Shown here piece after piece: positions 1 to 12,500 of a DNA stretch of 64,000 nucleotides. A program made the position numbers and the translations under genes. This DNA comes from Cichorium intybus. Lineage: Eukaryota > Streptophyta > Magnoliopsida > Asterales > Asteraceae. Position 1 is the stretch's first letter; each line of letters opens with the position of its first letter. The stretch covers positions 120,176,298-120,240,297 of the forward strand of contig CM042012.1 of NCBI GenBank assembly GCA_023525715.1. The letters run 5' to 3'. The notes beneath the pieces are model-generated. The model was not told the origin of the DNA. It saw only the letters and a program-made list of their open reading frames with translations, and did not search any database.

Positions 1-1450
1 CCTAAAAATGACCAAAATGCTCTTATGATCAAATTACTCTTTTGACAATGATATTGGAGTTCAGATTCTAATTAATCCAACTTCATTAATACATGAAATT
101 TTTAGTTCTTATTGACCCCGAGGACTTGGCTATACCATTTTGAAAGTATCCTTGCTTTGAATCCTGCATTATCTGTTGGATTGACACTTTCTTTCTTGTT
201 GTATACCCATCTTTAGTTGATTAGCTTCTTTTCTTTACGAAATTTTACAAGTACCATTATAATGAATCTATATATTCATGTATAATCATCATATATATTT
301 ATTAGAATCATCAAAAGTTATAGCTTTAGAATAGGAGGATAACCACACTAAATGCACAAACAATATTATTTACTACATCAATAAACCTTATGGGGGTCTG
401 TTATTCCCCTTAGGTGTCAGTTGAATTATTCATGGTTGGGGAGTTAAAGACTAATATATCAAACATGAGATGTCGTTGGTAACACGTGTGTTGTTTTGAT
501 ATTCAATATTCTCTTTTTGTGAATCAGTAGTGTGCTCCAACTGGCCATGAGAATTGTTTGATAATTTGACGTGTTTGGGAAGAGATTCCTTCCTAAATAA
601 ATAGGTTTGTTGAAGAATACAATATGATAGTTTCATTAAAGACAATGTTTTTGCTGATCACAACCTTTCTTGATAAACCTCGTCACCAAATTTATAATCG
701 AGGAAGATGTAGGGCTATTGGATCCAATTTCCATTTTGATATGGAATATTGTTTTTTATTCATTAAGTAATTTGCAAGTGAATCAGATCATAATTCAATT
801 GGAGTTTCTTATTAAGGAATTTGTAGTGAGATGGCCCCTACAAGTTTAAATGAAACTAATCAACAATATCTTTCATGGTGTGAACCGATGCGTTGAATTT
901 CACTATTTTGTGTTTGTCAAATATATTGTACTCATATAACTCCAATTTCCACTTGCTATAACCTTTTAGGAGACCTCATTTTTGTTAACTCGGTTAAACC
1001 AAGGTCACCCATGTGACTGAGTCGATTATGCCAAATCTTGACAACATCAATTATCAGTATACATGGTCCACCAAACATGGTTAACATAGTATTTGATATG
1101 TAAATTTTTTTAGGTAGAAGGGTTACTTGTTTTAATCAATTTGGTAGCTTAATAGAGGGACAACTAATCTAAATGGCAAGAGTAGTATAACCTATAATTG
1201 TAGTGCCTTAAACAGTAAAGACCATTATCGCAAGAAAGGAACGCTTTTTAATCTTTAAACCACCACGTCCACCAGAATATTTGTAACCCTCTTCATAAAA
1301 AACTTAAAGAAATTACATTTCTCTTCACATTGTGAATGAAATGAACACCAGATAAAGTTTGAATAATGTCATCGAACATCTTGATACAAATAGTGTAGAT
1401 ATCTTAAATCTTGCATAGAGAGTCATCGAAGCCAACAACTGAACCAACAT
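1..1450 (-). pseudogene. Decayed Ty1/copia pol fragment (GAG-pre-integrase and integrase)
   Basis: Minus-strand translation near 970-1045 gives a GAG-pre-integrase-like stretch (WHNRLSHMGDLGLTEL), and near 860-925 an integrase-type continuation (KHKIVKFNASVHTMKD). These are family hallmarks of plant Copia polyproteins just ahead of the integrase core. The reading frame is broken many times and no long ORF survives. The fragment runs off the left edge of the window; its right limit is a guess, because no LTR or primer site was found. Seen: the motifs. Inferred: one old minus-strand Copia copy. Confidence 0.6.
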
Positions 1451-3416
1451 TGTGAATTGGTTCAAATATGGTGAACCATATTTACTCTAAATTTAATTCA
1501 AAAAATAAAAATAAGGGGCAAAGTAGTCAATTAGCAACCATTTAACAGAAAAAGTTAAATGATAAGTCAAGAGGGACCAAAAATGCAAAAAATGCCTACC
1601 ACAGGGATCAAAAGTCAAAACTGTGAATAATAAATACTTAGACTAAAACTGAGAAAACGTACAAACCACAAGGACCAAAACCGTAATTTACTCTAAATCT
1701 TATAAGTATAACTTACAAAAGCAATTAGAATATGATTGAAGTTTTATCTCTCATGGTCTAAACAAACTTATTTGCACATTAGGACATACATGGAAGATCA
1801 CACAAGACAAACCATTGCTAAGGACAATTTTAGACCGACCCAAGCGCGTACTTCCCATTGTTTTTTGGTCTTGCGTTCTTTTTTGTCTTTTTTTTTTTTC
1901 TCTCTCTATTTAACTTTAAATGAAAGGAAAGAAACGAAACGACGACTAAGAAAGAGAAGCAATTCGTTGAAGACCACATGGCGATGACCAGGAGAAGAAG
2001 AAAGCCTAAAGCAGCACGTGTCATTCGCAGGCAACAAAAATCCGGAAACGATGAGCCGGTTTCAAACCCCACGAAAAAAAACCCCAAACATCAGGCGAGA
2101 AAAAAAGAAGGGAATAAAAAAATAAGGGAATAACATGGTTCAATCAAGGCAAATATCACGCGAATTAAGTAAAAGAATAATAACCAAGTACTTTCTCAAC
2201 ATTAAATATCTCAACAATTTTCTTATGACATGTCACAGAAATTGTAATATCATAGCCTCTGATGGATAACTTAAAGGCTGACGTCATCATCCACGATCAA
2301 CAGTTAACGAACTTTATTTATTTGTTTCTTGTTTTCAAAAGGAATATTGTAATAAAAAAATTAAATGGAAAAAAGAGAGATATAACGAAACAAATTAACA
2401 AACCATCGTCTTTTTGCTGATTTTCCCAACAAACAAAGATCTCTTCCAAATATGGCACAAGATTAAATATATGTATGGTCTATTCAAAATCATGTATTAA
2501 AAACAAAGATAAACATCTTAATCAAATTATAATATTTCTGTTCTTTTTTTAAATTTTAATAATTAAACCCAAAACAATGGGACCAATCTAAACTAATAAT
2601 TTCAAAGTGGGACCGGAATGTATCTTTTGACCAATCACGTTCGTTCTCCATACACCAAATCACCACTTTTTCGGTCGTTAAAATCGACTTCCATGAAATT
2701 GCAGAAAGAGCATGTGAAGTTTTGTACAAATAAATAAATAAATAAAAATAGAACCATTCACGAAAATATATATGAAAAAAGGTGAAAGAACACGCTAATG
2801 ATTAAGTGATAAAAGCCAAACTACCTACACATGTGAAATGCCTGAACCAACATCAGTTCACTTTTGCTTCTTTTTTGATTAAAAATTACCCAAAATTAAG
2901 AAAAATCAAAATTTAGTGACGTAAAACTAATTGTAAAACAACTTGTTTTTATCTATTTGTATGTTGTAGTAATGGCGTTTTGTAAAATATTAATATTTTA
3001 TGAGTAGTGAAATTAGCCATTTTTCAAGTGGTGTAAATGTAATAAAAAGAAATGTAGAAATGAAGAAATGAAGAAATGAATAAAAAGTAGGTTGCTATTT
3101 TTTTCATAAAAACCTATATGTCCTATATATAAATACAAGAGTTGGGGATAAATACTTGCTTTCTTTAAATGTTGACAGACAAGAAGGTTGGTTAGAGAAG
3201 CGGGTCATAAATGCTGACCACAGTCCCCCACTCCGCCATTAATGATCGACTGAGTTTCAGGCACGGAACACCAATAAGCTACCGATGGGCTTTAATTCAC
3301 ACCACCTCTCTCCATTTAATTACATCTTCTCAGTGACAATGTGTATCGAAATCTGATTCATCGTCACCGTACCTTCTGTGTCGGGTCATGTGCGTTTGTC
3401 TACGTGTATCTCATCT
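1451..3416. other. Intergenic DNA 3' of the ATL65-like gene; no gene seen
   Basis: AT-rich sequence with short homopolymers and no supported coding frame. The segment at about 1490-1690, with recurring phrases on the theme 'gggaccaaaa', looks like decayed repeat sequence but could not be assigned. The right-hand part should contain the 3' UTR and terminator of the minus-strand gene ending at 3417; I could not place the poly(A) site. Confidence 0.5.
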
Positions 3417-4613
3417 TCACCGTCTGTTGTATCTCTCCGGTGACAGCAATGCTTCTGGATCACCGCTTCGTAACCGGCTCGATGAGAACATTCCAGAGTT
3501 TGCCCCTGATTGTCTCATGAAAATTGGGCTAGCGAAGGATTTTCTCCGACGTGATGAGCTTCCGCCGCCGCCGCCGCTGTCGGCGTACCGGACGCTGGAT
3601 TCTGATAACGGAAGGAAGCTTCCGCCTCGCCGGCGGAAGAATGGTGATTTCATGCCTCGATAGTATCTAAATGAGAAAACTCTGGTTTTTGTACTGAATG
3701 GAGATGGTCTCTTGCTCCAAAAGCTTCCTCCGCCTCCTCCTCGTCGGTATCTCCATGGAGACGCCGTTGCTGGTTCCATGACGAGTCGTTCTGATCCTAA
3801 GTTGCGCTCGAATCCGAATGAGTATGATCGTTTGAGAAGGAAGTCTCTCCTGTTGAATCGATCCTCGGATGGAATCCTGATCGGAGATGCCTCTTGTGTA
3901 ATCTCGCTTACTGAAACAGTGCTGTCAACTCGCTGATCATGCTCCGGTAATGGCGACGACTCTATAATCGGGCTTCCGATCATTACTTCTTCGAAACTGG
4001 GGCGTATTCTGGCTGACATCACCGGAAGAAACGGAGATTCTGGCCGGAACACACTCGCTCGACAGAGAGGACAATTAGCGTGACACCTCAACCAAACATC
4101 GATACAATCCACATGAAAAGCGTGAAAACACACCGGCAGAGTTCGAACGTAATCGTTATCTTCGAATTCCAATAAACAAACCGCACATTCATGAACACTG
4201 CTTTTTCTAGTGTGAACAGACAACGGGATCGTTTTGATGACGGCGTCATCCAGCCCGTATGGGGAGAACATCTGATAACCGTAACCTGGATCATAAGAAT
4301 CTTCACCGGAGTATGCAGGGGACTCGATGTCGCCGTTTCCAACAGACGACGGGACGTATGAACGAAGAAGTCGTCGCCGCCTACGCCACTGTCGCCAGCT
4401 GCGACGTAGACGGAGAAATCGTCTGGAAATGGCTCGGGAGTATGTGATTGTTATAAAAGCGGTGGCGATGATCACAACCATAACTATCAAAGGCGGACTG
4501 AAGCGAACCGGCGGTTTTGACGAGGAATTCGGTTGCCATGAAGCCGGAGCTGAAGCTGGCGCATGAAGATGGAGATTATTCTCCGGTGAGGGTGCCGGCG
4601 AGACGACGATCAT
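3417..4613 (-). CDS. ATL65: RING-H2 finger E3 ubiquitin ligase, ATL65-like
   Basis: Intact 398-residue, single-exon frame; ATL genes are usually intronless. Order: Pro/Ser-rich N-terminus; one hydrophobic membrane segment at about residues 41-58; an Arg-rich stretch at about 61-84; the GLD motif at 120-122; then a complete RING-H2 finger with C143, C146, C162, H164, H167, C170, C181 and C184, and the conserved Trp at 174. The basic, Ser-rich tail contains ATL65-type motifs from memory of the Arabidopsis protein: KRSYSF near 261, MEPATASPWRYRR near 279, RVFSFRYY near 311, KSPFFRRR near 322 and GDPEALLSPER near 384. The family transfers ubiquitin from an E2 at membranes; substrate unknown. The start codon at 4613 sits in a strong plant context (GCCACCATGA). 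It is the only clear host gene here. The region is GC-rich compared with its flanks, which explains several antisense open frames that I do not regard as genes. Confidence 0.93.
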   Translation of the reverse strand: MIVVSPAPSPENNLHLHAPASAPASWQPNSSSKPPVRFSPPLIVMVVIIATAFITITYSRAISRRFLRLRRSWRQWRRRRRLLRSYVPSSVGNGDIESPAYSGEDSYDPGYGYQMFSPYGLDDAVIKTIPLSVHTRKSSVHECAVCLLEFEDNDYVRTLPVCFHAFHVDCIDVWLRCHANCPLCRASVFRPESPFLPVMSARIRPSFEEVMIGSPIIESSPLPEHDQRVDSTVSVSEITQEASPIRIPSEDRFNRRDFLLKRSYSFGFERNLGSERLVMEPATASPWRYRRGGGGGSFWSKRPSPFSTKTRVFSFRYYRGMKSPFFRRRGGSFLPLSESSVRYADSGGGGGSSSRRRKSFASPIFMRQSGANSGMFSSSRLRSGDPEALLSPERYNRR

Positions 4614-4770
4614 GGTGGCGGTTTAAGGGGTTTGTGGGCGTTGGTGGAGGGATTTAGTTGTGTGTGTTTGTGTGTGTTGTTATGGTTGACCGACTGCATT
4701 CTCTCTTGAGTTTTTACCAGTAAAATGACACGTCAACGTTTGGAAATTTAATGCCCCACGATATAAATTT
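4614..4770 (-). promoter_or_regulatory. Probable 5' leader and proximal promoter of the ATL65-like gene
   Basis: Upstream of the minus-strand ATG the sequence is a CA-rich, start-codon-poor stretch typical of a plant 5' leader, with repeated CA tracts around 4658-4680. I found no textbook TATAAA on the minus strand; the nearest AT-rich candidate is around 4758-4768. Position and identity are inferred from the gene start only. Confidence 0.35.
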
Positions 4771-5929
4771 TGTTTGGGTGCGATGCTGATACATACTACT
4801 CTATGGTGGTCACGTGTCTCATTAATCTCTAATTTGACTTTTTTTTTTTTTTTTTTTTTTTACATTTACATTTGCTTGACTTCCAAGTTCCAACCCTAAA
4901 GTAAATGTAATACGATATTTCAATTTTTATTAGTTGATTTAATACTTTATTACATATTAATTACCATATATCATAGAAAAAGATACATTTGTTTTTCCAA
5001 AATACAAAGAAAAAATACAAATACTATTTTTTCTTAACAACAGGTCAAATAAGGTTAGGCTGCATAATGTTGACAATTGAATATTAAGACATCAATAATT
5101 TTTCAATGGATATTCATATTTTTTTAGATACGATTGCAAATTAGTATCCGTAGTTTGTCATTTTGTTGGGGTGTAGTCCAACATTCAAAATTGTAGTTTA
5201 GTCATTTGAAATTATTTTTTAGCATACTTTGTTTCGCTTAAAGTTTTCATTACATTGCATAATGTTGACTTAAATCACTTTCTCTTTCAAATTGAAGGAA
5301 TCAAGGTGTGATTTTATCAGCAGCTTGACCGATGCATTTGTGCAAGATTAAAGATAATAAATTGTGGTCTACTTAGAGACGTTAACATGTTGCAAGATTC
5401 CAACAACATTCTAATAACTGAAACTTTATGACAAAATGACCTGATGTTTGTATGTGTATGCCATTTTTCCTTATATAGGTTTTGAATTTTGTTTGTGCTT
5501 GCGATGAAAAATCATGGTGTTGTCTTGTTGTTGGTCATCCTCTTGGAGTGCGACTACATTAAAGAGGTTTCTACTATGAGTCTTGTTCGTCCTAGAATTC
5601 ATCAAAAAAAATGTAACCCTGCATCTCCTAGTTTAGATTTACATTTGCAAGTTCGTATGATCATGTGATCCGTGGTGAAATTTTGCTTCCGTTGTTTATG
5701 TTTAGTTTGTTGATGTATTCCAACATAAATAACAAGCTGCCTTTGCTGATACATCTAAAATGACCATATGGTTAAACAACAAAAGTGGCTAATCAGCTCA
5801 AATAAATGTTACAAGAGCAAGCTAGACAAAAGCGTTTCGAAATAGTCACCACCTTGCTAGTGTAAAAGCTATAGGAGGGAGTTGTTGTCAGTGTACATGT
5901 GTTAAAATGAAATAGTACATTGACAAACC
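4771..5929. other. AT-rich spacer with poly-T tract
   Basis: No coding frame supported. Contains a 23-base T run at 4839-4861. The right part (about 5300-5929) probably belongs to the leader or 5' gag of the Copia element that follows, but no LTR boundary or tRNA-Met primer site could be found. Confidence 0.45.
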
Positions 5930-6026
5930 GGAGCATCTTCGGTTTCCGTTTCCTCAGGAGTTGGCTACAGATATCATTCTCAACTCGTTGACCAGTTCAT
6001 AAAATCAATTAATTTAGAATTACAAT

Positions 6027-7103
6027 ATGAATAACCTGGTAAAGACCATTATGGAGTTACATGGCATGCTAAAGACCACAGTGACAAACATGGTCAAGCC
6101 TAGAAACTCCAGCTCCATTGCTTCCGTCTTGGCTATCAGGGACAATGTTGTCAAGAAGAAAAAGAATGACAATTCACCCAAAGGCAAATACAAGAGTAAG
6201 GTTTGGAATCTCAACACAACCCTAATGCCAATGGTAAGGAGAAGGTTGGGTCTGAGATAGATCCTGTGAGCAACCTTGATGAGGCCATTTGCTTCTACTG
6301 TGGAAAGAAAGGACACTGGAAGCGTAGTTGTCTGAAGTATCTGGATGCGACCAAGAAGGTCAAAGCCAAGGGATCTAGCAAGTTAGGTAAGTATGTGATT
6401 TAAATCCATAGTACTTCTGCTTCTAACTCTTGGGTCTTAGACACAGGGTGTGTTATGCACATTTGCACTGATGGACATGGTCTAAAGAGAAGTAGGAAGC
6501 TAAGGCATGGGGACCTCGCCCTGCTCATGGGCAATAGGCACACTGCTACTATAAAGAGGATTAGGGACTAGAGATCGCACTTTCTATAGGAGTTGCAGTT
6601 ATATTAAAATATTGTTGCTATTCGTCAGAAATGGTAAGAAACATTATTCTTTTCATGCTTTATACTTGGATGGTTTTGATTTTAAATTTCACAATGGTTC
6701 TATTTTGGTATTGAAAGATGATATTATTTGTTTTAGAGCAGATCGAACTCATGGTATTTATGAAACCATTATAAGCATAATAAGAAACAATATCTTAATC
6801 TTGAATGTTGATTCAGATACATCAAAAGAGTGTTTAAATAAGTCATGCCTGTAGCATTGTCATCTTGGCTATATAAGCAAGAGACGCATCCCCAAGCTCT
6901 ACGGATAGGATATTGGAATCATTTGACCTAAACTCTAATGATGTATGCGAGTATTTTCTATTAGAAAATATGACAAAAGGTCCATTCACAGGAACTACAA
7001 AAGAGGAAAATATATGTTGAACCTCATACACACTAATCTATGTGGACCGTTCAGATCAGCTACACGCCATAGTGAAAGATACTTTGTTACATTTATTGAT
7101 GAT
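6027..7103 (+). pseudogene. Copia H gag, protease and start of integrase (broken)
   Basis: Gag remnants begin near 6027 (NNLVKTIMELHGML). A complete zinc knuckle CFYCGKKGHWKRSC, of form CX2CX4HX4C, lies at about 6288-6334. The protease active-site region reads SWVLDTGCVMHIC at about 6424-6465. A pre-integrase-like region around 6612-6780 is followed by the integrase start (YFVTFIDD), which is cut at 7103 by element K. Several frame changes and stops separate these pieces. Confidence 0.75.
7099..7103. repeat. Target-site duplication ATGAT, left copy (element K)
   Basis: Five bases ATGAT directly precede the left LTR and recur directly after the right LTR at 15741-15745. Five base pairs is the usual Ty3/gypsy duplication. 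Confidence 0.93.
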
Positions 7104-7436
7104 TGTAACGCCAAGATACTTCATTATATAATTATAATAAAAGGGTAAATTGGTCATTTTACCATGTAAGGGTAAAATGGTCTTTTGGACAGAAAAGTAT
7201 TTGGTTTGAAATAATATTTTGAGTTTTGGACTTAAAATGTTATAAAAACTGATTTTTGGTCGTGTTACCGAAAAAGGGTATTTTGGTCATTTGACCAAGT
7301 CAACGACCAATTATGTAAAAATATTGTTGGTTGTGGCAAAAATGTAAGAAATGAAAGTTTTATTGTAATAAAACTTGATTTTGGTGGTCAAAGTTCAAGA
7401 AATGGAACTTTAGGACCAAAAATGTAAATTTTGTGG

Positions 7437-7444
7437 TATAAATA
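7437..7444 (+). promoter_or_regulatory. LTR TATA box of element K (5' copy)
   Basis: TATAAATA followed by a purine-rich start region about 330 bp into the LTR. The identical site in the 3' LTR is at 13604-13611. Likely the U3 core promoter; transcription was not tested. Confidence 0.6.
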
Positions 7445-8524
7445 GAGAGTTTGACTCTCTTGTTGACTGGCCATTGTTGTGCAGCTACGGGAGTGGATTT
7501 TGGAGAGCATTTTCTGCAGAGATCATGAGGCTTAATACAAGAATTGGAATCCTAGCTTGGAATTGGTGATTCCTAAGCTTTGAAGGTTAGTAAATTCACT
7601 TTCTAGCCAAGTTCTTGGATGTGTTTTTCACATGATGAACTAGAAACTGAAATTCAGTTGTGAATATGTGTTGTAATAGCCTAATGCTTCCATTGAGTCA
7701 TGCTAGAAAGGACTTAACTCAAGAAAATGGAAGTAGGTTGTTATTAGTGATGAATTTGAAGTTTTGGGGTTGTTAGAACTAAGAACCCTAATTCTTCATT
7801 TTGATTGATTTGGTTGTTTTAGATGGTTGAAAACCTTGTTAAAGTATAAGGTTTTAGTCCTAGAACAAACCCCAATCGATTAAGCACCTGATTAAGGACT
7901 TAATGGACCAAAACTGCTTGCTACAGTGCATAAATCGCGGCTGGACAGGTGACACCTGCAGGCGTAGGCGCGGTGCGCCCAAAAGCCTGGCGGGGTGCGC
8001 CCAGGCGCAGTGCGCCCATGTCTGGGCGGGGTGCGCCCCTCAGACAGAAACTTTGAAACACTATCTTTTGCGTTGCTTGTCCGATTAAGCCCAAATTTGG
8101 ACCATAGGCTCGTTATGGTCTGAAAAGTTTGGGAAAATTTTTAGATTGAGTTTCCGACCCCTCGGGGGCACTGTAGACCGATCCGAATGCCTCGGTGAAT
8201 AGTAAAATTCATATAAAGTTAGTAAACGGAAAGTTTATTAACTAGGCATTATTTATAACGATATTGTATTGAACTCTAGTGTATTAGAGTCAATGTAGAT
8301 GATTATTAACCTATTATCATTTGGTATATAAATGGATAAATAGGTATGGGACAAAATGGTTGTGGTGCACGCAAAGGCAAGAAACAACCGAAATTGAAAC
8401 GCAGCTAGCATCCAGGTGAGTAATCTCACTGATATCATATGCGATATATGATGATTGTATTGTTACAGGTTGAAATGGCTTCGAGGGACGAAAATGACAG
8501 GTGTAAAAATATATGTAAAAGACA

Positions 8525-9065
8525 ATACCAGATAAGCCGTGAGTCATTGCGATGACAAGAACGGAGCTGTGAGTCAATACATATATATATATATAATAAA
8601 ATGACAAGACCAGAACCAGCCGTGAGTCAATAAAATAAAATGACAAGACCGGAACCAGCCGTGAGTCAATAAAACTTATATAGACAAGACCGGAACCAGC
8701 CGTGAGTCTAGGCAACAGCGGGCTAACCCGTGAGCCGTGGTTTACTTTGATGAGCCAATCTTATATAGACAACAGCGGGCTAACCCGTGAGTCTAGGCAA
8801 CAGCGGGCTAACCCGTGAGCCACGGCAACAGCGGGCTAACCCGTGAGCCATATCTAACCGGTGCGGCCTTCGGGCTATGTCTCCGATGCGGCCTTTTGGC
8901 TATGATTTTGTTACAGGTACATGGTGTGGCCTTTTGGCTATGATATCGGGTTGTTAAACCCAGCTGGTGCGGCCTTCGGGCTATGATATTGATAATGTTT
9001 TGGTGCAGCTTACATAGCTATGACACAGGGTGCGGCTTATATAGCCATGACATATGATGCAGTCC
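8525..9065 (+). repeat. Short tandem repeat arrays inside the K LTR
   Basis: Three successive families of short imperfect repeats: units built on 'gaccggaaccagccgtgagtc' (about 8600-8708), on 'gcgggctaacccgtgag' (about 8709-8850, four copies) and on 'tgcggccttcgggctatg' (about 8857-9050). Each unit contains a small inverted repeat. The same arrays recur in the 3' LTR at about 14693-15230. Confidence 0.8.
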
Positions 9066-9577
9066 ATCGTGACTAAGAAATATGGGACAGAAATCGATAG
9101 ATATGATTATCTATGCAAATAACTGATGTGGTTTGATAATTGCAGGTTGTCATGAAGTAGCCTGTAAGGCTACAGAAATTAGGATGTGAAATCCTAAGAG
9201 ATATATGGTCAGCCAGTAAGGCTATGAGTTTGGATTCGATATCCGAACAGATATACGAATATATTTGATACATGTTATTTGCAGAAATGATTACTCACTG
9301 AGCTTTGTAGCTCATACCGTTTGTTACTGTCCCTGCAGGTTAGCATGATACTGATAGGGGACAAGATAGAGTCCGTGAAATTGAAGTGGGACTCGTAGAT
9401 GCTGTCAGTAGCAGCCCGGCTTTAAAGGAGTTATGGTATTTTTATACTCTCCTTGATACACTTGTACCTGTATTTATTAAAATATACCCCTTGTTATGGT
9501 TTTATGTATTGAAACCTGTGTTTTAAATGAAAAATTTTTCAGGGGTGTTTTTGTTTTAAAAGCCGGGTGTTACAAGT

Positions 9578-9590
9578 TGGTATCAGAGCC
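9578..9590 (+). other. Primer-binding site, tRNA-Met type (element K)
   Basis: TGGTATCAGAGCC three bases after the 5' LTR, the classic complement of the 3' end of plant initiator tRNA-Met used by many plant gypsy and Copia elements. Confidence 0.9.
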
Positions 9591-12500
9591 GAGGTTTAAG
9601 TGAACTAGGTGTCTATAGAGTAGATTCCTGGACTTAAACCCTGAAACAGTAGACATGATGAACTGTTAGGTGTATATAGTTGTTATTATACATATATAAC
9701 CTAACTATTGCTGACTTCTAACGTATAAGAAGTATGAGCAGCGGATGTTACTGGGAGACATTTAGTGCGTGTAACTTTAAGAGGCGGATCAGCCTTTTCT
9801 CAAGACTCCATCGAACGAGGGGCAACGAGACAAGTAGCGGAAAAATCCACATGACGAGCAATGTTAGCTGATGTGGTCAGATAAATGAATCGGTTGCTCA
9901 CCTTAGTTGATATTCAAGGTGAAAGAACAGTAGTTGAGACTACAAGAAAAGTAGAAAATAAAGTGGACTTCTCAGAAGAAGTTGTCACAAATTTGGGTCC
10001 AACCTTATAGGGAAAGGACCAAAACAGAGCCACTATGTATAGTGATCAGTGCAGGAAAGGAACTAAGGAAAATTGTAGAGTTGAGACTCTACCGTTGACA
10101 TGCTGAAATTGCAGATGATAGGAGCAGATTGCTCTAGCTTGTTGTATGGGACGGAAGTGGTTCCAGCGTGGAACTATAGATCACTTCTTTATGAAATACT
10201 CACATGTGAAATGTGGAGTAACGGGTGATGAACCCAGGAAAGACAGAAGGGATGAATGGCCGAAAAGGACCCGTGATACCATGAGCATTCCAGTAGATTG
10301 TGGAAGAAGCTCGTAAGGAGACTGATATGATCGCAAATATCATTGTTTTGAATATAACTCGTGTATGTTATATTTGATCCATGAAGCTATGCTTTGGATC
10401 GATGACTTGATGTCTTGTTTGAATTTTTCATCAATGATTTTGGATGAAATATTTGAAACAGCTATAGTAGATAGCAAGTATGTTCAAGATATTGAACACC
10501 TGGAAAGTAGTCTGCCTAAGATTTACGGGACCATTTTTCCCTATGAATCTGAAGCCGATGACTACCAGTAAATCTGAAGCAATTGTGCTTATGAATTGGT
10601 TAGCAATGCATTATGCTAACATGAATTGTAGAAATATAAACGTGATGGTTCAGAAAGCAGAAATGAGCGAATGAAAATCCATGGTAAATGACCGTTGCTG
10701 AGAATACCGGTTAGCTTCTTTACTTAAACTCAGGAAAGAGTGAGTAAAGGAATGATGTTGTAGTTGGCATACGTGGTATGGGCCAAGCTTAATAAAGTGG
10801 TGAAAGTAGTGTACTACTTTAAATAATTTTCGGATGATTCTTTTGAAAAGAACTTCCAAGATTTCTGCCAGATTGGCAAGAAGAGCTTATGATTAAGCTG
10901 GTATTGGGAGCCGTTCTTGTTATCTAGGCTCTGTGTTGATTAGCCTCTGCAGAGATGGCAGAGTGGTAAAACAATTGGAAGAAATTATTGTTTTTAAATT
11001 GGGATCTCATATAACTGTATTTGTCATAATATGGAGCCCTATCTTGTTTGAAAAGAAGAAAGATAAGTTGATGCATATGTGCATTGACTACTGAGAATAT
11101 GATATTCTCGAAACCAGATTGAAAATGAGGTACAGTTGTACCAGATACTGGAGTTACTTCACTGAGTTAAGTGATATGTTAAATTCTCCAAGTATGAAAA
11201 TTTTTGGCTAAAAGAAGTTTTAACTCCTTGGGCATGATAATAGTGCCAAAGATGATGAAATAAATCCAGTGGGATAGATGATGTGGTAAAACTAGAACCG
11301 CTTGAGGAATCCGACTGACATTGTAGTTCCTTGGATTTGGCGGGTTATTATAGGAGGGTTATAGAAAACTGCTCCTTGATTGCTGGTTAGCTGACTAAAG
11401 TTGACCAAGGAAAGTGTAAAATCTGAGTGGTAGAAAGACCACAGATAGGTTGTAAAGGTTTAGAATAAACCTTGTGTGAACCTCTAACATTAGCAATGAT
11501 GCTAAGTAGAGAAGATGGATTGGACCATTGAAATGTATCCAAGTTGACTGTGGATGCATGACATTGCGGTAGCAATTATGAACGTGGCGTTTAAGCTTTG
11601 GAAACACTACTTGTATGGTGTAAAGCTTATAGCGATAAGATCATAAAAGTTGAAATACTTAATTGATCAAAAGAAGCTGAAGATGAGATAGTAAAGATAG
11701 ATGGGTTACTTAGAGATTTCGGGTATGAAGTCTTGTACCATCTCAGAAAGGCGTATGTGGTTACAGATGCCTTGAATTAGAAAGAGTAACCTTTGTAGGT
11801 TACACCCACATGTATGAACGTGGCAAATTGATTACCTGAGTTGATTCGGGTAGCACAGAAAGATGTGTGCAAGTCTGAAAACGTGAAAAGTGAATAAATG
11901 ATTGAATAGTAGCGGAAGTTAGTTGGAATATCACAGTGATTTAACACCCGTGGCGGTTGTAAATGTGAATTCCAAAGTCAAACGAAACATAAAAATCATC
12001 TTGAAAAGATGCATTTTGTATCAGATATGCAGCATACCCGGGGCAATACCAAACTGTATAGGTCGATAAAACCTATGTGTTGGTGGCCGGGGCTGAAGAA
12101 AGACATGTGAAAAATGTTTGACTTGTGTGTAACTACAGTCAAATCATTAGAAGTATGTGGACTGTCGGTCCCAAAAATGAAATGGGACGAAAAATATCAT
12201 AGACTTTGTAGTAAAGTCTTTGCAAGTACCGCATGGGTATGACACCATATGGGTGATTGCAGTTTGATTGATGAAATCAGTATAGATTTATACTGGCTAA
12301 GAAGAAATTAAGAGTGGAAAAGTAGTGAAAAACTACATAGAAAAAGAAAATTGTCGACGTGAGTTATCGGCGCGAATTGTATCGGACAGAGATAATAGAA
12401 TTATTCTTTGAATTTGGCATAAATTTCAAGAATAATTAGTTCAAAGGTACTAGTAAGTACTGTGTACGATTTACAGATGGATTGACGAGGCGAGATAATG

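Larger units (their letters stand above)
7104..9574 (+). repeat. 5' LTR of gypsy element K
   Basis: 2471 bp bounded by TGTAAC and GTTACA. It holds a TATA box near 7437, a GC-rich block of four GTGCGCCC-type repeats (about 7964-8038), and several short tandem repeat arrays in its right half. Confidence 0.94.

Noticed and set aside
3388..3936. Plus-strand open frames opposite the ATL65-like gene (Pro/Arg-rich)
   Set aside because: They lie antisense to a conserved intact gene, share its GC-rich composition and show no family motif; shadows of the real frame.
8317..8715. Minus-strand frames inside the K LTRs (also 14485-14881)
   Set aside because: They read through tandem LTR repeats, recur in both LTRs and end at the repeats; no protein family resemblance.
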